6,986 nucleotides of DNA from Syntrophorhabdaceae bacterium PtaU1.Bin034 (GCA_002067405.1 MVRP01000209.1:1-6986); one strand, 5' to 3'. Positions 1-6,384 are shown, counted from the first letter of the stretch. The notes: generated by a model not told the origin, from the letters alone. Numbers and translations: made by a program.

Positions 1-350
1 AAAAATCTCTTCATTCCTTCTTCGTCTTCGCTCTTATCCGGATAGATTTCGGAATAGGTTCCTTCCAGATAGGCATTGGCGAGGGTCGCCGGGGCGCCGT
101 GACCCGGACCGGAGATGTAGATCATGTTGAGATCGTATTTCCTGATCAGGCGGTTGAGATGCACCCAGAGAAAGGTCTGGCCCGGGTCTGTTCCCCAGTG
201 GCCGAGCAGGCGCTTCTTGACGTGTTCGATCTTCAGGGGTTCGCGCAAAAGGGGATTGTCTTTGAGGTAAAGCATGCCGACGCAGAGGTAAAGCGTCGCC
301 CGCCAGTAAGCATCGATCTTCTTTAGCTCCTCGTTGCTCAGCACTGTCAT
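1..350 (-). CDS. xfp: Phosphoketolase, N-terminal part (runs off window)
   Basis: Phosphoketolase is a cytoplasmic thiamine-diphosphate enzyme that splits xylulose-5-phosphate and/or fructose-6-phosphate with inorganic phosphate, giving acetyl phosphate plus glyceraldehyde-3-phosphate or erythrose-4-phosphate. Only the first 116 codons are present; the family is about 800 residues long, so most of the gene lies beyond base 1. Family hallmarks seen are YWRA (15-18), [12 protein letters not shown] (29-40), LLGHWGT (48-54), [15 protein letters not shown] (74-88) and [12 protein letters not shown] (94-105). His51 and His84 match the conserved His64 and His97 of bifidobacterial phosphoketolases (family knowledge). 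The ATG start is preceded by AGGAG at 356-360 on this strand, five bases away. That site shares one base with the stop codon of ackA, so the two genes are almost certainly cotranscribed and probably translationally coupled. Substrate preference cannot be read from this fragment. Confidence 0.95.
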   Translation of the reverse strand, partial: MTVLSNEELKKIDAYWRATLYLCVGMLYLKDNPLLREPLKIEHVKKRLLGHWGTDPGQTFLWVHLNRLIRKYDLNMIYISGPGHGAPATLANAYLEGTYSEIYPDKSEDEEGMKRF

Positions 351-359
351 GATTTCTCC

Positions 360-1610
360 TTATGGTGTTTCAATTTTTTCTTTTCTTTGTCGGTCGGCCA
401 ACGGCGTGCCGGAAATTCCCCTCACCAGCCGATAGGTATGGCGTGCGATCATCAACTCTTCGTCCGTCTTTATCACCCGGACCGTCACGGGGCTTCCGGG
501 CCGGGATATGATGTTCCTGTTTGCGCTGTTGGCAGCCCCGTCGATCTCCACACCGAGGAATTCAAGGCCCTCGCAGATTCTTTCCCGGATGGCCGGCGCG
601 TTCTCTCCTATGCCGCCGGTAAACACGATAATATCCACGCCTCCGAGCACCGCTGCCAGAGCCCCCGCAAATTTTCTCGCCTGGTAACAGAAAAGCGCAA
701 TCGCCTCCGCGGCATGCTTTTCCGTCGCCTCCAGCTTCAGGAGTTCCTGCATGTCGGAAGTAATGCCCGAGACCGCGAGAAGGCCGGAATGATGGTTCAG
801 CATCTCGTTCACCGTCGATGGCCTCAAGTGCTTTTCCTCAAGGAGATATAGAACGACGCCGGGGTCAAGATCGCCCGGCCGTGTGCCCATCATGAGTCCG
901 CCTGCAGGTGTGAAGCCCATTGTCGTCTCCACGCCCCTGCCCTCGTTGACTGCGGCCATGCTCACCCCGTTGCCTAAATGCGCCGCGATAACCCGGCCCG
1001 TTGCCGCCTCCCGGCCTGCCTCCCTATCGAGTTCCGACATGACATATTCATAGGAGAGTCCGTGAAAGCCGTATCGCTGGACACCCTCCTGTTCAAGAAA
1101 CCGGGGGAGCGGATACAGGCGGGCCACCCTGGGCATGTATTGATGGAAGGCCGTGTCGAAGCACACGATCTGCACGAGTCCGGGATAGGACCACCGTTCC
1201 ATAGCCCTGATCGCCTTCAGCTCGTGAGGAAGATGATCGGGCGCAAGCGGAATGAGCTGGGCAAGGCTTGCTATCACGTCGCCGGTGACGATATGGGGCT
1301 GGACGAAGCGAGCACCACCGTGAACGACCCGGTGGCCAACCGCGTCAAGCGACAGGTCCGGCAGGAATTCGCCGAGCCATTGGAAAAGGAGGTCGAAGGC
1401 CGTGTCGTGGTCCGCGATGTCCTGATGCTTTTCGACCAGCGCATGGCCCGTTCTGTCGCCCACCCTGAAAGAGCCGGCCTTCAGGCCAATCCGCCCGATT
1501 GCGCCCCGCAGGACCATCTCCTCGGTCTGTCCCAACCGGTAGAGTGAAAATTTGACGCTTGAGGACCCGCTGTTCACGGTCAGTATGCACTTACCACGAT
1601 CTTCCTGCAC
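360..1610 (-). CDS. ackA: Acetate kinase
   Basis: This cytoplasmic enzyme interconverts acetyl phosphate + ADP and acetate + ATP. The product is 416 residues, slightly longer than the usual ~400 because of a short charged C-terminal tail. Motifs seen are NSGSSSVKFSLY (13-24), GHRVVHGG (92-99), FDTAFHQ (151-157), YGFHGLSYEYV (180-190), AAHLGNG (209-215), MGTRPGDLDPG (241-251), FTGGIGENA (330-338) and KTDEELMIARHT (381-392). The residues corresponding to the Methanosarcina active site appear intact: Asn13, Arg94, His126, Asp152, His184, Arg244 and a Glu at 384/385. The motif before MGTR reads TPAGG rather than the common TPLEG; I recall such Gly-Gly variants in acetate kinases next to phosphoketolase. 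The chosen start is GTG with GGGG five bases upstream; no better in-frame ATG precedes the NSGSSS motif. Only 9 bases separate its stop from xfp. Butyrate kinase is less likely given the motifs and the neighbour. Confidence 0.96.
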   Translation of the reverse strand: MQEDRGKCILTVNSGSSSVKFSLYRLGQTEEMVLRGAIGRIGLKAGSFRVGDRTGHALVEKHQDIADHDTAFDLLFQWLGEFLPDLSLDAVGHRVVHGGARFVQPHIVTGDVIASLAQLIPLAPDHLPHELKAIRAMERWSYPGLVQIVCFDTAFHQYMPRVARLYPLPRFLEQEGVQRYGFHGLSYEYVMSELDREAGREAATGRVIAAHLGNGVSMAAVNEGRGVETTMGFTPAGGLMMGTRPGDLDPGVVLYLLEEKHLRPSTVNEMLNHHSGLLAVSGITSDMQELLKLEATEKHAAEAIALFCYQARKFAGALAAVLGGVDIIVFTGGIGENAPAIRERICEGLEFLGVEIDGAANSANRNIISRPGSPVTVRVIKTDEELMIARHTYRLVRGISGTPLADRQRKEKIETP

Positions 1611-1627
1611 TGGTTCCCCGACTTTAA

Positions 1628-1639
1628 CGCCGTGCGGCG
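1628..1639. repeat. Small G+C-rich inverted repeat in the ackA leader
   Basis: CGCCG-TG-CGGCG is a perfect inverted repeat 18 bases before the ackA start codon. In ackA mRNA it would form a short hairpin just upstream of the ribosome site. It could be incidental in G+C-rich DNA. The rest of the divergent intergenic space (1611-1762) gives no convincing ackA promoter: an AT-rich patch TAATAA on the minus strand (near 1641-1650) has no good -35 partner. Confidence 0.25.
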
Positions 1640-1762
1640 GTGTTATTACAATCCTCTACTTCTTAACCATAAATACGGGTTATCAGTTTGGCAACCACGC
1701 TTGATCAGATCTCTCGGATTGGGTAGTTGTTGCCATTATGCACACAACGTGTTAATTTATGG

Positions 1763-2083
1763 ATGATGGTGAAAGGCATCAATTGGAATACGGAGAAAAG
1801 TCAATCTCTTAAGCAATCAAGAGGAATCTGCTTTGAAGATGTCGTGTTTCATATTGAAAAAGGGGATGTACTGGACGACTATTCTCATCCCAACCAGGGG
1901 AAATATTCCGGACAGCGCATTATGGTTATCGGGATTGACGATTACGCTTATCTTATCCCTTATGTCGAGACAGAAGACGAGCTATTCCTGAAAACGATCA
2001 TCCCAAGCAGGAAGGCAACCGAGAGGTACTTTGGAGCAAAAAATGAAGACAAAACTATCAAAAGAAGAAAAGGGAATCCTTGA
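1763..2083 (+). CDS. BrnT-family toxin of a type II toxin-antitoxin pair
   Basis: BrnT proteins (DUF497) are small RelE-like ribonuclease toxins that block translation until bound by their antitoxin (family knowledge). The product is about 106 residues. Family-type features are INWNTEKSQSLKQSRGICFEDV (6-27, the W-x(3)-K...RG-I-x-FE-x-V opening), HPNQGKY (42-48), a hydrophobic strand around IMVIGIDDYAYLIPYVE (53-69) and the closing LKTIIPSRKATERYFG (76-91). The start is uncertain: ATG at 1763, ATG at 1766 and GTG at 1769 follow one another in frame and none has a clear Shine-Dalgarno site; homology begins at about residue 5. An in-frame TTG at 1727 is unlikely because the extra residues do not resemble the family. 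The toxin comes first and the antitoxin second, as in BrnTA operons. The gene looks more A+T-rich than the flanking metabolic and regulatory genes, which suits horizontal acquisition. Confidence 0.85.
   Translation: MMVKGINWNTEKSQSLKQSRGICFEDVVFHIEKGDVLDDYSHPNQGKYSGQRIMVIGIDDYAYLIPYVETEDELFLKTIIPSRKATERYFGAKNEDKTIKRRKGNP
2033..2036 (+). promoter_or_regulatory. Ribosome binding site of the antitoxin, inside the toxin gene
   Basis: GGAG lies six bases before the ATG at 2043. It selects this ATG over the in-frame TTG at 2031, which overlaps the site itself. Translation of the antitoxin therefore initiates within the last codons of the toxin gene. Confidence 0.6.
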
Positions 2084-2318
2084 GAGCTTCGAGAAGGGCG
2101 AATGGGTTCCCGTGAAGAATCTTTCGGAAAGGAAAAAAGCCCTCGCTGAATATGCTCGGAACACATTGAAAAAAGACAGGCGCCTCAACATTCGCATTTC
2201 CGAACGGGACCTTATAGAGTTGCAGAGGAAGGCTGTCAAGGAAGGTTTGCCTTACCAGACTTACGTTTCAAGCATTATCCATAAGTTTGTAAATGGAACC
2301 CTAGTAGAGGCAAAATGA
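2043..2318 (+). CDS. Ribbon-helix-helix (CopG/BrnA-like) antitoxin
   Basis: The 91-residue product overlaps the toxin gene by 41 bases in a different frame, as expected for a coupled toxin-antitoxin pair. Its N-terminal part (1-45) is rich in Lys and Glu with LESFEKGEWVPVKNL (13-27) and is the likely toxin-binding segment. The C-terminal part reads as a ribbon-helix-helix fold: strand RRLNIRIS (46-53), helix ERDLIELQRKAVKEG (54-68), turn LPYQT (69-73) and helix YVSSIIHKFVNG (74-85). Proteins of this type dimerise, bind an operator upstream of the pair and repress it, while neutralising the toxin (family knowledge). The best operator candidate is the A+T-rich stretch just before the toxin (about 1726-1760), which contains GTTGT...ACAAC arms. 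In BrnTA the DNA-binding partner is named BrnA, but this protein matches it only in fold and position, so I give no symbol. Confidence 0.85.
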   Translation: MKTKLSKEEKGILESFEKGEWVPVKNLSERKKALAEYARNTLKKDRRLNIRISERDLIELQRKAVKEGLPYQTYVSSIIHKFVNGTLVEAK

Positions 2319-2706
2319 CGGAATAACTGCATCAAAGAGGCGAAGACTTCGCCCTTGCGAATTTGAAGAACGTACTTCGGTTCAATGGCGGGCCTGTTCC
2401 TGCTTGTTCTGTATTGCTACCGAGCCACGATACAGGGTCGAAGGATCGAGCCGCCTTCGAATTTGTTCACACCACCGACTGACTTGGCTATGGTCGGTCC
2501 GACTGTTGGGGGCGAACGGCGCTGTTCTTCAATGTGAATCGCTGACGAGTAGCTGCACCTGGCACAAAAGAACACCAGCATGACTCCAAAGAGGCTTTTG
2601 GCAGCTCTCCCCATCCGCTTGGGCAACCATGGTGCTCAAGGTCATCCACCCAACAACCACAATTGAACTTTTTTCAATGCTGTGGTATCAAAGGATATCT
2701 GCGGAC
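2319..2706. other. Stretch without a convincing gene
   Basis: No open frame here looks like a known protein. A plus-strand frame of 50 codons (2385-2537, hydrophobic start MAGLFLLVLYCYR) and a minus-strand frame (about 2417-2614 from its first ATG, with a basic then hydrophobic start) both lack Shine-Dalgarno sites and overlap each other. Several inverted repeats are present: GGCGAA/TTCGCC (2339-2353), TCGAAGG/CCTTCGA (2438-2460), a nested set GCCG..TTCG/CGAACGGC around ACCGAC/GTCGGT (2450-2520) and ATTGAA/TTCAAT (2662-2678). The last part must carry the promoter of the two-component operon. The area may be debris left beside the toxin-antitoxin insertion. Confidence 0.5.
2339..2353. terminator. 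Hairpin after the antitoxin, possible weak terminator
   Basis: GGCGAA-GAC-TTCGCC forms a compact six-pair stem 20 bases after the antitoxin stop. No T-run follows, so it would be a poor intrinsic terminator; it may only protect the mRNA 3' end. Confidence 0.25.
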
Positions 2707-3378
2707 ATGAAAATCCTCATCGTCGAAGACGAAAAGAAAGTTGCCAGCTTCGTGAGAAAAGGCCTCCAGGAGGAAGGCTACTCCGTTGATATGGCCCACA
2801 ACGGCGAGGACGGCCTGCACCTGGCTTCCGACGCAAGCTATGACCTCATCATCCTCGATATCTACCTTCCGAAGCTCGACGGTATCTCCGTCTTGAAGAA
2901 GCTCCGGGAGTTTAAGGTGAAAACGCCCGTTCTTCTCCTTACGGTGAGGGCCACCATCGAGGATAAGGTTCTCGGCCTCGACTCCGGTGCTGACGACTAT
3001 CTCACCAAGCCCTTTGCCTTCGAGGAGCTTCTTGCCCGGGTGAGAGCTCTGCTGAGACGACGAAGCAGCATCGAAACAGAAGTCCTCCGCGTTGCCGACC
3101 TTACCCTCGATCCCGCCCGCCACATCGTCACAAGGGGTACGCGCACGATCGAGCTTACCCTCAAAGAGTTCTCCCTTCTCCAGTACCTGATGGAGAACGC
3201 CGGCCGGGTTGTGACCAGGACCATGATCATCGATCGTGTCTGGAATTACGACTTCGACAGCGAGACGAACGTGGTCGACGTGTACGTGAATTACCTGCGC
3301 AAGAAGATCGATACCGATTCGCAACCGAAACTCATTCATACCGTCAGGGGCGTCGGCTACGTGATGAAGGTGGAATAG
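2707..3378 (+). CDS. OmpR/PhoB-family response regulator (CusR/PmrA-like)
   Basis: This cytoplasmic DNA-binding regulator is activated by phosphoryl transfer from the downstream kinase. The product is 223 residues, the normal length for the family. The receiver domain (1-118) shows the acidic pocket VEDE (6-9), phosphoacceptor Asp51 in LDIYLP, the switch Thr79 and Lys101 in DDYLTKPF. The winged-helix output domain (about 127-223) shows LTLKEFSLLQYLMENAGRVV (150-169), the recognition region SETNVVDVYVNYLRKKID (185-202) and the closing HTVRGVGYV (211-219). The pattern KPFAFEELLARVRALLRR is typical of the CusR/CopR/QseB/PmrA branch. The ATG at 2707 is chosen because MKILIVEDE is the standard start and AAGGA lies at 2691-2695. 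The open frame continues upstream to an ATG at 2629, but the 26 extra residues do not resemble the family. The probable target is the repeat array before htrA. Confidence 0.95.
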   Translation: MKILIVEDEKKVASFVRKGLQEEGYSVDMAHNGEDGLHLASDASYDLIILDIYLPKLDGISVLKKLREFKVKTPVLLLTVRATIEDKVLGLDSGADDYLTKPFAFEELLARVRALLRRRSSIETEVLRVADLTLDPARHIVTRGTRTIELTLKEFSLLQYLMENAGRVVTRTMIIDRVWNYDFDSETNVVDVYVNYLRKKIDTDSQPKLIHTVRGVGYVMKVE

Positions 3379-4817
3379 TGGCAATTCGCTCGATCAGGAC
3401 GCGGCTCACCATCTGGTACACGGGTATTCTCGCCCTCACCTTCCTGATTCTCGGCACAGCGGCCTACGCTCTCGTGAGCTATACCCTCCACAAGGACAAT
3501 GATTCCGCACTCCGAAGCGTCGCAGAGGTGCTTGCCGGGAGAAGCCTGGCGGACAACCGTTTCCCTCCGGATGTTGACGCGGTCTTCCGCCGGTTTTTCG
3601 GCCTCATGCCTATGGCACCCTATTTTGAATGGCTTGACCCAAGAGGAAATTCCAGTAGAAGATTCGAAGAACCGGGCGGTGCTCCCCCTCTTACCGACGT
3701 GGCAAGGCATAACGCCATGAAGGGGTTAGCCACCTTCGAGACCATCAAGGGGGTCGAGCCCTATCCTACGAGGGTGCTCACCTGGCCGGTAATTGACTCC
3801 GGCAGGGTGATCGGCGTGGTGAGGGTAGGCATGTCCCAGATGAATCTCCAAAAGACCCTCTCCGATTTTCTCCTCATCATGACCGCTCTTTTCCCGTTGG
3901 CCCTGGCTCTGGCGGGCGGCGGAGGATGGTTTCTTGCACACCGGGCGCTCCTGCCCGTAGACCGAATGACCCGGACGGCCAGAGAGATCAAGGCGGGGAA
4001 GCTCGACGCGAGGATCGAGAAAACCGGGGCGAACGACGAGCTCGACCGTCTCGCCGACACCCTTAATGAGATGCTCGACCGTCTTCAGTCTGCCTTTACC
4101 GAAATGAGGCAGTTCACCGCGGATGCCTCCCACGAGCTGCAGACGCCCCTGACTATCCTGAGGGGTGAAATAGAAGTTGCCCTTCGCGCGAGGAGAAGCC
4201 CGGAAGAGTATACTGCTGTCCTGAAATCCTGCCTCGAGGAAATCCAGAGAATCTCCTTGCTCGTCGAGGGACTTCTCCTTCTCGCCAGGTCTGACGCAGG
4301 GGTGCTCAAGATGGACCGGTCGCCTGTCGACCTCATCGTTGTCGCAGAAGAGGTCCTGAATCAGCTCAGGCCCCTGGCCGCCGAAAAAGCGGTGACACTC
4401 GGGCTCGGCCGCATAGAACCTTTGGAAATAGTCGGCGATTTCACCCATCTCAGGCGGCTGCTGGTGAACCTCGTGGACAATGCCATAAAATATACCCTGC
4501 CTCACGGGACAGTAACGGTCTCCGTCGAGCGCCGGGAACCGTGGGCTGCGCTGACGGTGAAGGACACGGGCATAGGCATCCCCCCGGAAGAAAAGGAGAA
4601 GATATTTCAGCGGCATTACCGGTCGGCTGAGGCCCGGTCGAGTGAACAGGGCGGCTCCGGTCTTGGGCTTTCTCTGGTCAAATCCATTGTAGAAGCCCAC
4701 GGAGGAAGGATAGAACTTGAAAGCACAGTGAACCAGGGAAGCACTTTTACCTTGCTTCTTCCCCTTTCGGAGCAAACCGCATTAAAAAATTCTAATCTTC
4801 ATTTAATCTTCTTTTAA
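3378..4817 (+). CDS. Transmembrane sensor histidine kinase
   Basis: This inner-membrane kinase is the partner of the preceding regulator; its GTG start overlaps the regulator's TAG by one base, with AAGGTGG just upstream. The product is 479 residues. Order: first membrane span about 12-34, periplasmic sensor region about 35-160 with no recognised ligand fold, second span about 163-187, HAMP linker about 188-240, dimerisation/phosphoacceptor domain with His252 in DASHELQTPLTILRGE, then the ATP-binding domain with N-box LLVNLVDNAIKYT (361-373), G1 DTGIGIP (396-402), F-box near F410 and G2 GGSGLGLSLV (425-434). The H-box has Gln where Arg is most common (HELRTP), which still occurs in active kinases. 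Overall it resembles heavy-metal-type or PmrB-like sensors, but the signal cannot be read from sequence. The last ten or so residues after LPLSEQ are encoded by operator DNA for the next gene, so the C-terminus may be shaped by that overlap. Confidence 0.95.
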   Translation: MAIRSIRTRLTIWYTGILALTFLILGTAAYALVSYTLHKDNDSALRSVAEVLAGRSLADNRFPPDVDAVFRRFFGLMPMAPYFEWLDPRGNSSRRFEEPGGAPPLTDVARHNAMKGLATFETIKGVEPYPTRVLTWPVIDSGRVIGVVRVGMSQMNLQKTLSDFLLIMTALFPLALALAGGGGWFLAHRALLPVDRMTRTAREIKAGKLDARIEKTGANDELDRLADTLNEMLDRLQSAFTEMRQFTADASHELQTPLTILRGEIEVALRARRSPEEYTAVLKSCLEEIQRISLLVEGLLLLARSDAGVLKMDRSPVDLIVVAEEVLNQLRPLAAEKAVTLGLGRIEPLEIVGDFTHLRRLLVNLVDNAIKYTLPHGTVTVSVERREPWAALTVKDTGIGIPPEEKEKIFQRHYRSAEARSSEQGGSGLGLSLVKSIVEAHGGRIELESTVNQGSTFTLLLPLSEQTALKNSNLHLIFF

Positions 4818-4818
4818 T
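4791..4818 (+). promoter_or_regulatory. Three direct half-sites, 11-base period: likely response-regulator operator
   Basis: TCTAAT, TTTAAT and TTTAAT start at 4791, 4802 and 4813, separated by CTTCA and CTTCT. The last two fit the published PmrA-type box YTTAAK-N5-YTTAAK exactly; the first differs at one position. Tandem half-sites one helical turn apart are how OmpR-family dimers bind. The array ends 10 bases before the -10 element TATACT, the same placement as a Pho box, and takes the position of a -35 that is otherwise missing. It overlaps the stop codon of the kinase gene. Direct activation of htrA is inference. Confidence 0.7.
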
Positions 4819-4828
4819 CTTTCTCGTC

Positions 4829-4834
4829 TATACT
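4829..4834 (+). promoter_or_regulatory. -10 element of the htrA promoter
   Basis: TATACT matches five of six positions of the sigma70 -10 consensus. At 17-base spacing the -35 position reads ATCTTC, which is poor, as expected for an activator-dependent promoter. Transcription would begin near 4841, leaving a leader of about 59 bases. Confidence 0.6.
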
Positions 4835-4838
4835 CTTG

Positions 4839-4870
4839 TCCGGGTAAGACCCGGATGGTAAAATCCCGGG
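4839..4870 (+). promoter_or_regulatory. Hairpin at the 5' end of the htrA leader, with an alternative pairing
   Basis: TCCGGGT-AAG-ACCCGGA is a perfect seven-pair inverted repeat (4839-4855) at or just after the expected transcription start. The same CCCGG (4850-4854) can instead pair with CCGGG at 4866-4870, so two stems compete. A 5'-terminal stem could stabilise the mRNA; any switching role is speculative. The ribosome site at 4884-4889 is outside both stems. Confidence 0.4.
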
Positions 4871-4883
4871 AAAATACAGAAAA

Positions 4884-4889
4884 AGGAGG
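4884..4889 (+). promoter_or_regulatory. Strong ribosome binding site of htrA
   Basis: AGGAGG lies ten bases before the ATG at 4900 and decides this start over the in-frame ATG at 4855, which has no such site and sits inside the leader hairpin. Confidence 0.85.
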
Positions 4890-4899
4890 AACGATAACC

Positions 4900-6375
4900 A
4901 TGGACAGGCTAAGACGCTACGTGAAGGCAGGAAATCTTCGTTATCCGGCCCTCGCCGTAGTTGCACTGACATTTCTTGTCACAGGTATGCTGCTTGCCTC
5001 GTCATTCGGCTCCACAAAACCTGTGCAGGCCGCTCCTGCTGCGGCAGCGGTAAACCATGGCCCTCCGTCCTTCGTGAACCTCGCCGATTCGCTTGGACCC
5101 TCGGTGGTCAACATAAGGGTCACCAAGATCCAGAAAACGGAATTGCCGGACATGCCCGGGTTTGATGGAGGTCCCTTTGGGGATATGTTCAAGCGTTTCT
5201 TTGGCGACATGCACGGCCAATTTCCGCGTCAATTCAAAAGTCGCGGTGCCGGTTCCGGCGTTGTCATAAACAGCAACGGAACGATCCTCACCAACAATCA
5301 CGTGGTGGACGGGGCAAGCGAAATCATCGTAACGATGAACGACAAGCAGGAATACAAGGCCCGTGTGGTGGGGCGTGACCCGAAGACCGATCTCGCCGTC
5401 ATCAAAATTGACGCAAAAGGGCAGTTCCAGGCCGCAAAGCTCGGCGATTCAGACGCCCTCCGCGTAGGCGAGTGGGTCCTTGCAATCGGAAATCCCTTCG
5501 GCCTCAGCAACACGATCACCTCCGGTATCGTGAGCGCGAAAGGCAGAATCATCGGAGCAGGCCCGTACGACGATTTCATCCAGACCGATGCGCCCATCAA
5601 TCCGGGAAACTCGGGCGGCCCTCTTTTCAATATGAGAGGTGAGGTAATAGGCATCAACACCGCCATCATCCCCGACGGACAGGGCATCGGCTTCGCCATT
5701 CCCGTAAACACGGCAAAAACCCTTCTCCCGGAGCTCATTTCAAAGGGCAAGGTCACCCGTGGCTATCTCGGAGTGAATATCCAGAGCATTACCCCGGACC
5801 TCGCCGCATCCCTGAACCTTAAAAACACGAAGGGGGCATTGGTGAGCGAAGTCCAGAAAGACAGTCCGGCCGAGCAGGCAGGAGTCAAACGGGGGGACGT
5901 GATCACCGGGTTCAACGGCAAGGACGTAAAAGACAACCATGAGCTTGCCTCGGCCGTTGCCGCCACCCCTATCGGAAAAAGCGTTCCATTGAAAATCGTG
6001 AGAGATGGAAAGGAGATGACCCTCAACGTGAAGATCGGCGATCTGAGCACCCAGGAGACCGGCGAAGTCCAGAAAAGCGAGGCGGAGCCACAAGGCAAAT
6101 GGGGGCTGCAGCTCCGTGACCTGACCCCCGAACTCGCTCGCCGCATGGGGCTTAAACGGGAAAAAGGCGTCGTAGTCGCCGGTGTCCGTTCGGGAAGTCC
6201 GGCCGATGAAAGCTCTGTTCGGGCCGGTGATATTATCCTTGAAGTGAACCGCCAACCGGTGAACAAGGCGGAAGACATGAAACAAATGATGGAGCAATCA
6301 AAAGGAAAGGATTCTCTTCTCCTTTTGATTCAGCGGGGTGGAAATACCCTATACATAGTGCTCAAGGCAGCGTAA
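4900..6375 (+). CDS. htrA: HtrA/DegP-family periplasmic serine protease with two PDZ domains
   Basis: HtrA/DegP/DegQ proteins degrade or hold misfolded envelope proteins. The 491-residue product begins with a basic segment (RLRRYVKAGNLR) and a hydrophobic stretch about 16-35, then a likely cleavage region around PVQAAPA (41-47); it is either a cleaved signal peptide or an uncleaved anchor. The trypsin-like domain follows (about 57-275) with catalytic His134 in TNNHVV, Asp164 in TDLAVI and Ser238 in GNSGGP. The Gly/Phe-rich segment 87-112 corresponds to the regulatory LA loop. PDZ1 (about 286-380) carries the binding loop RGYLGV (287-292), and PDZ2 (about 400-491) is recognisable from WGLQLRDLTPELARRMGL. 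Two PDZ domains place it with DegP/DegQ/MucD rather than single-PDZ DegS. Its position after a two-component system, behind a regulator-like repeat array, suggests stress-induced expression. No intact T-run terminator follows directly. DegP versus DegQ cannot be decided. Confidence 0.95.
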   Translation: MDRLRRYVKAGNLRYPALAVVALTFLVTGMLLASSFGSTKPVQAAPAAAAVNHGPPSFVNLADSLGPSVVNIRVTKIQKTELPDMPGFDGGPFGDMFKRFFGDMHGQFPRQFKSRGAGSGVVINSNGTILTNNHVVDGASEIIVTMNDKQEYKARVVGRDPKTDLAVIKIDAKGQFQAAKLGDSDALRVGEWVLAIGNPFGLSNTITSGIVSAKGRIIGAGPYDDFIQTDAPINPGNSGGPLFNMRGEVIGINTAIIPDGQGIGFAIPVNTAKTLLPELISKGKVTRGYLGVNIQSITPDLAASLNLKNTKGALVSEVQKDSPAEQAGVKRGDVITGFNGKDVKDNHELASAVAATPIGKSVPLKIVRDGKEMTLNVKIGDLSTQETGEVQKSEAEPQGKWGLQLRDLTPELARRMGLKREKGVVVAGVRSGSPADESSVRAGDIILEVNRQPVNKAEDMKQMMEQSKGKDSLLLLIQRGGNTLYIVLKAA

Positions 6376-6384
6376 GGCCCGACC

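Noticed and set aside
387..1547. Plus-strand frames of 154 and 189 codons opposite ackA
   Set aside because: They are antisense to a gene whose active-site residues are all present.
2417..2626. Minus-strand frame with a lipoprotein-like start
   Set aside because: There is no ribosome site, the hydrophobic segment lacks a proper lipobox, and the start is TTG or a late ATG; kept only as a note in the non-coding stretch.
2663..2691. TTGAAC-N17-TATCAA promoter with a TG extension before the response regulator
   Set aside because: Transcription would start near 2698, after the AAGGA ribosome site at 2691-2695. It is possible only if the mRNA is nearly leaderless, so I did not annotate it.
2629..2706. 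Upstream start of the response regulator at ATG 2629
   Set aside because: The 26 extra residues do not resemble the receiver family; MKILIVEDE at 2707 is the standard N-terminus.
2674..3384. Minus-strand frame of 236 codons opposite the response regulator
   Set aside because: It mirrors the regulator's codon pattern; no motifs and no ribosome site were found.
3726..4775. Long open frame (349 codons) on the minus strand inside the kinase gene
   Set aside because: It is antisense to a kinase with all expected motifs, has no recognisable domain, and long antisense frames are common opposite G+C-rich genes.
4855..4899. Upstream ATG of htrA
   Set aside because: It lies inside the leader hairpin without a ribosome site, while AGGAGG precedes the ATG at 4900 and the signal sequence begins there.
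5740..6297. Minus-strand frames opposite htrA (185 and 171 codons, and one at 5298-5756)
   Set aside because: They are antisense shadows of an intact protease with a complete catalytic triad.
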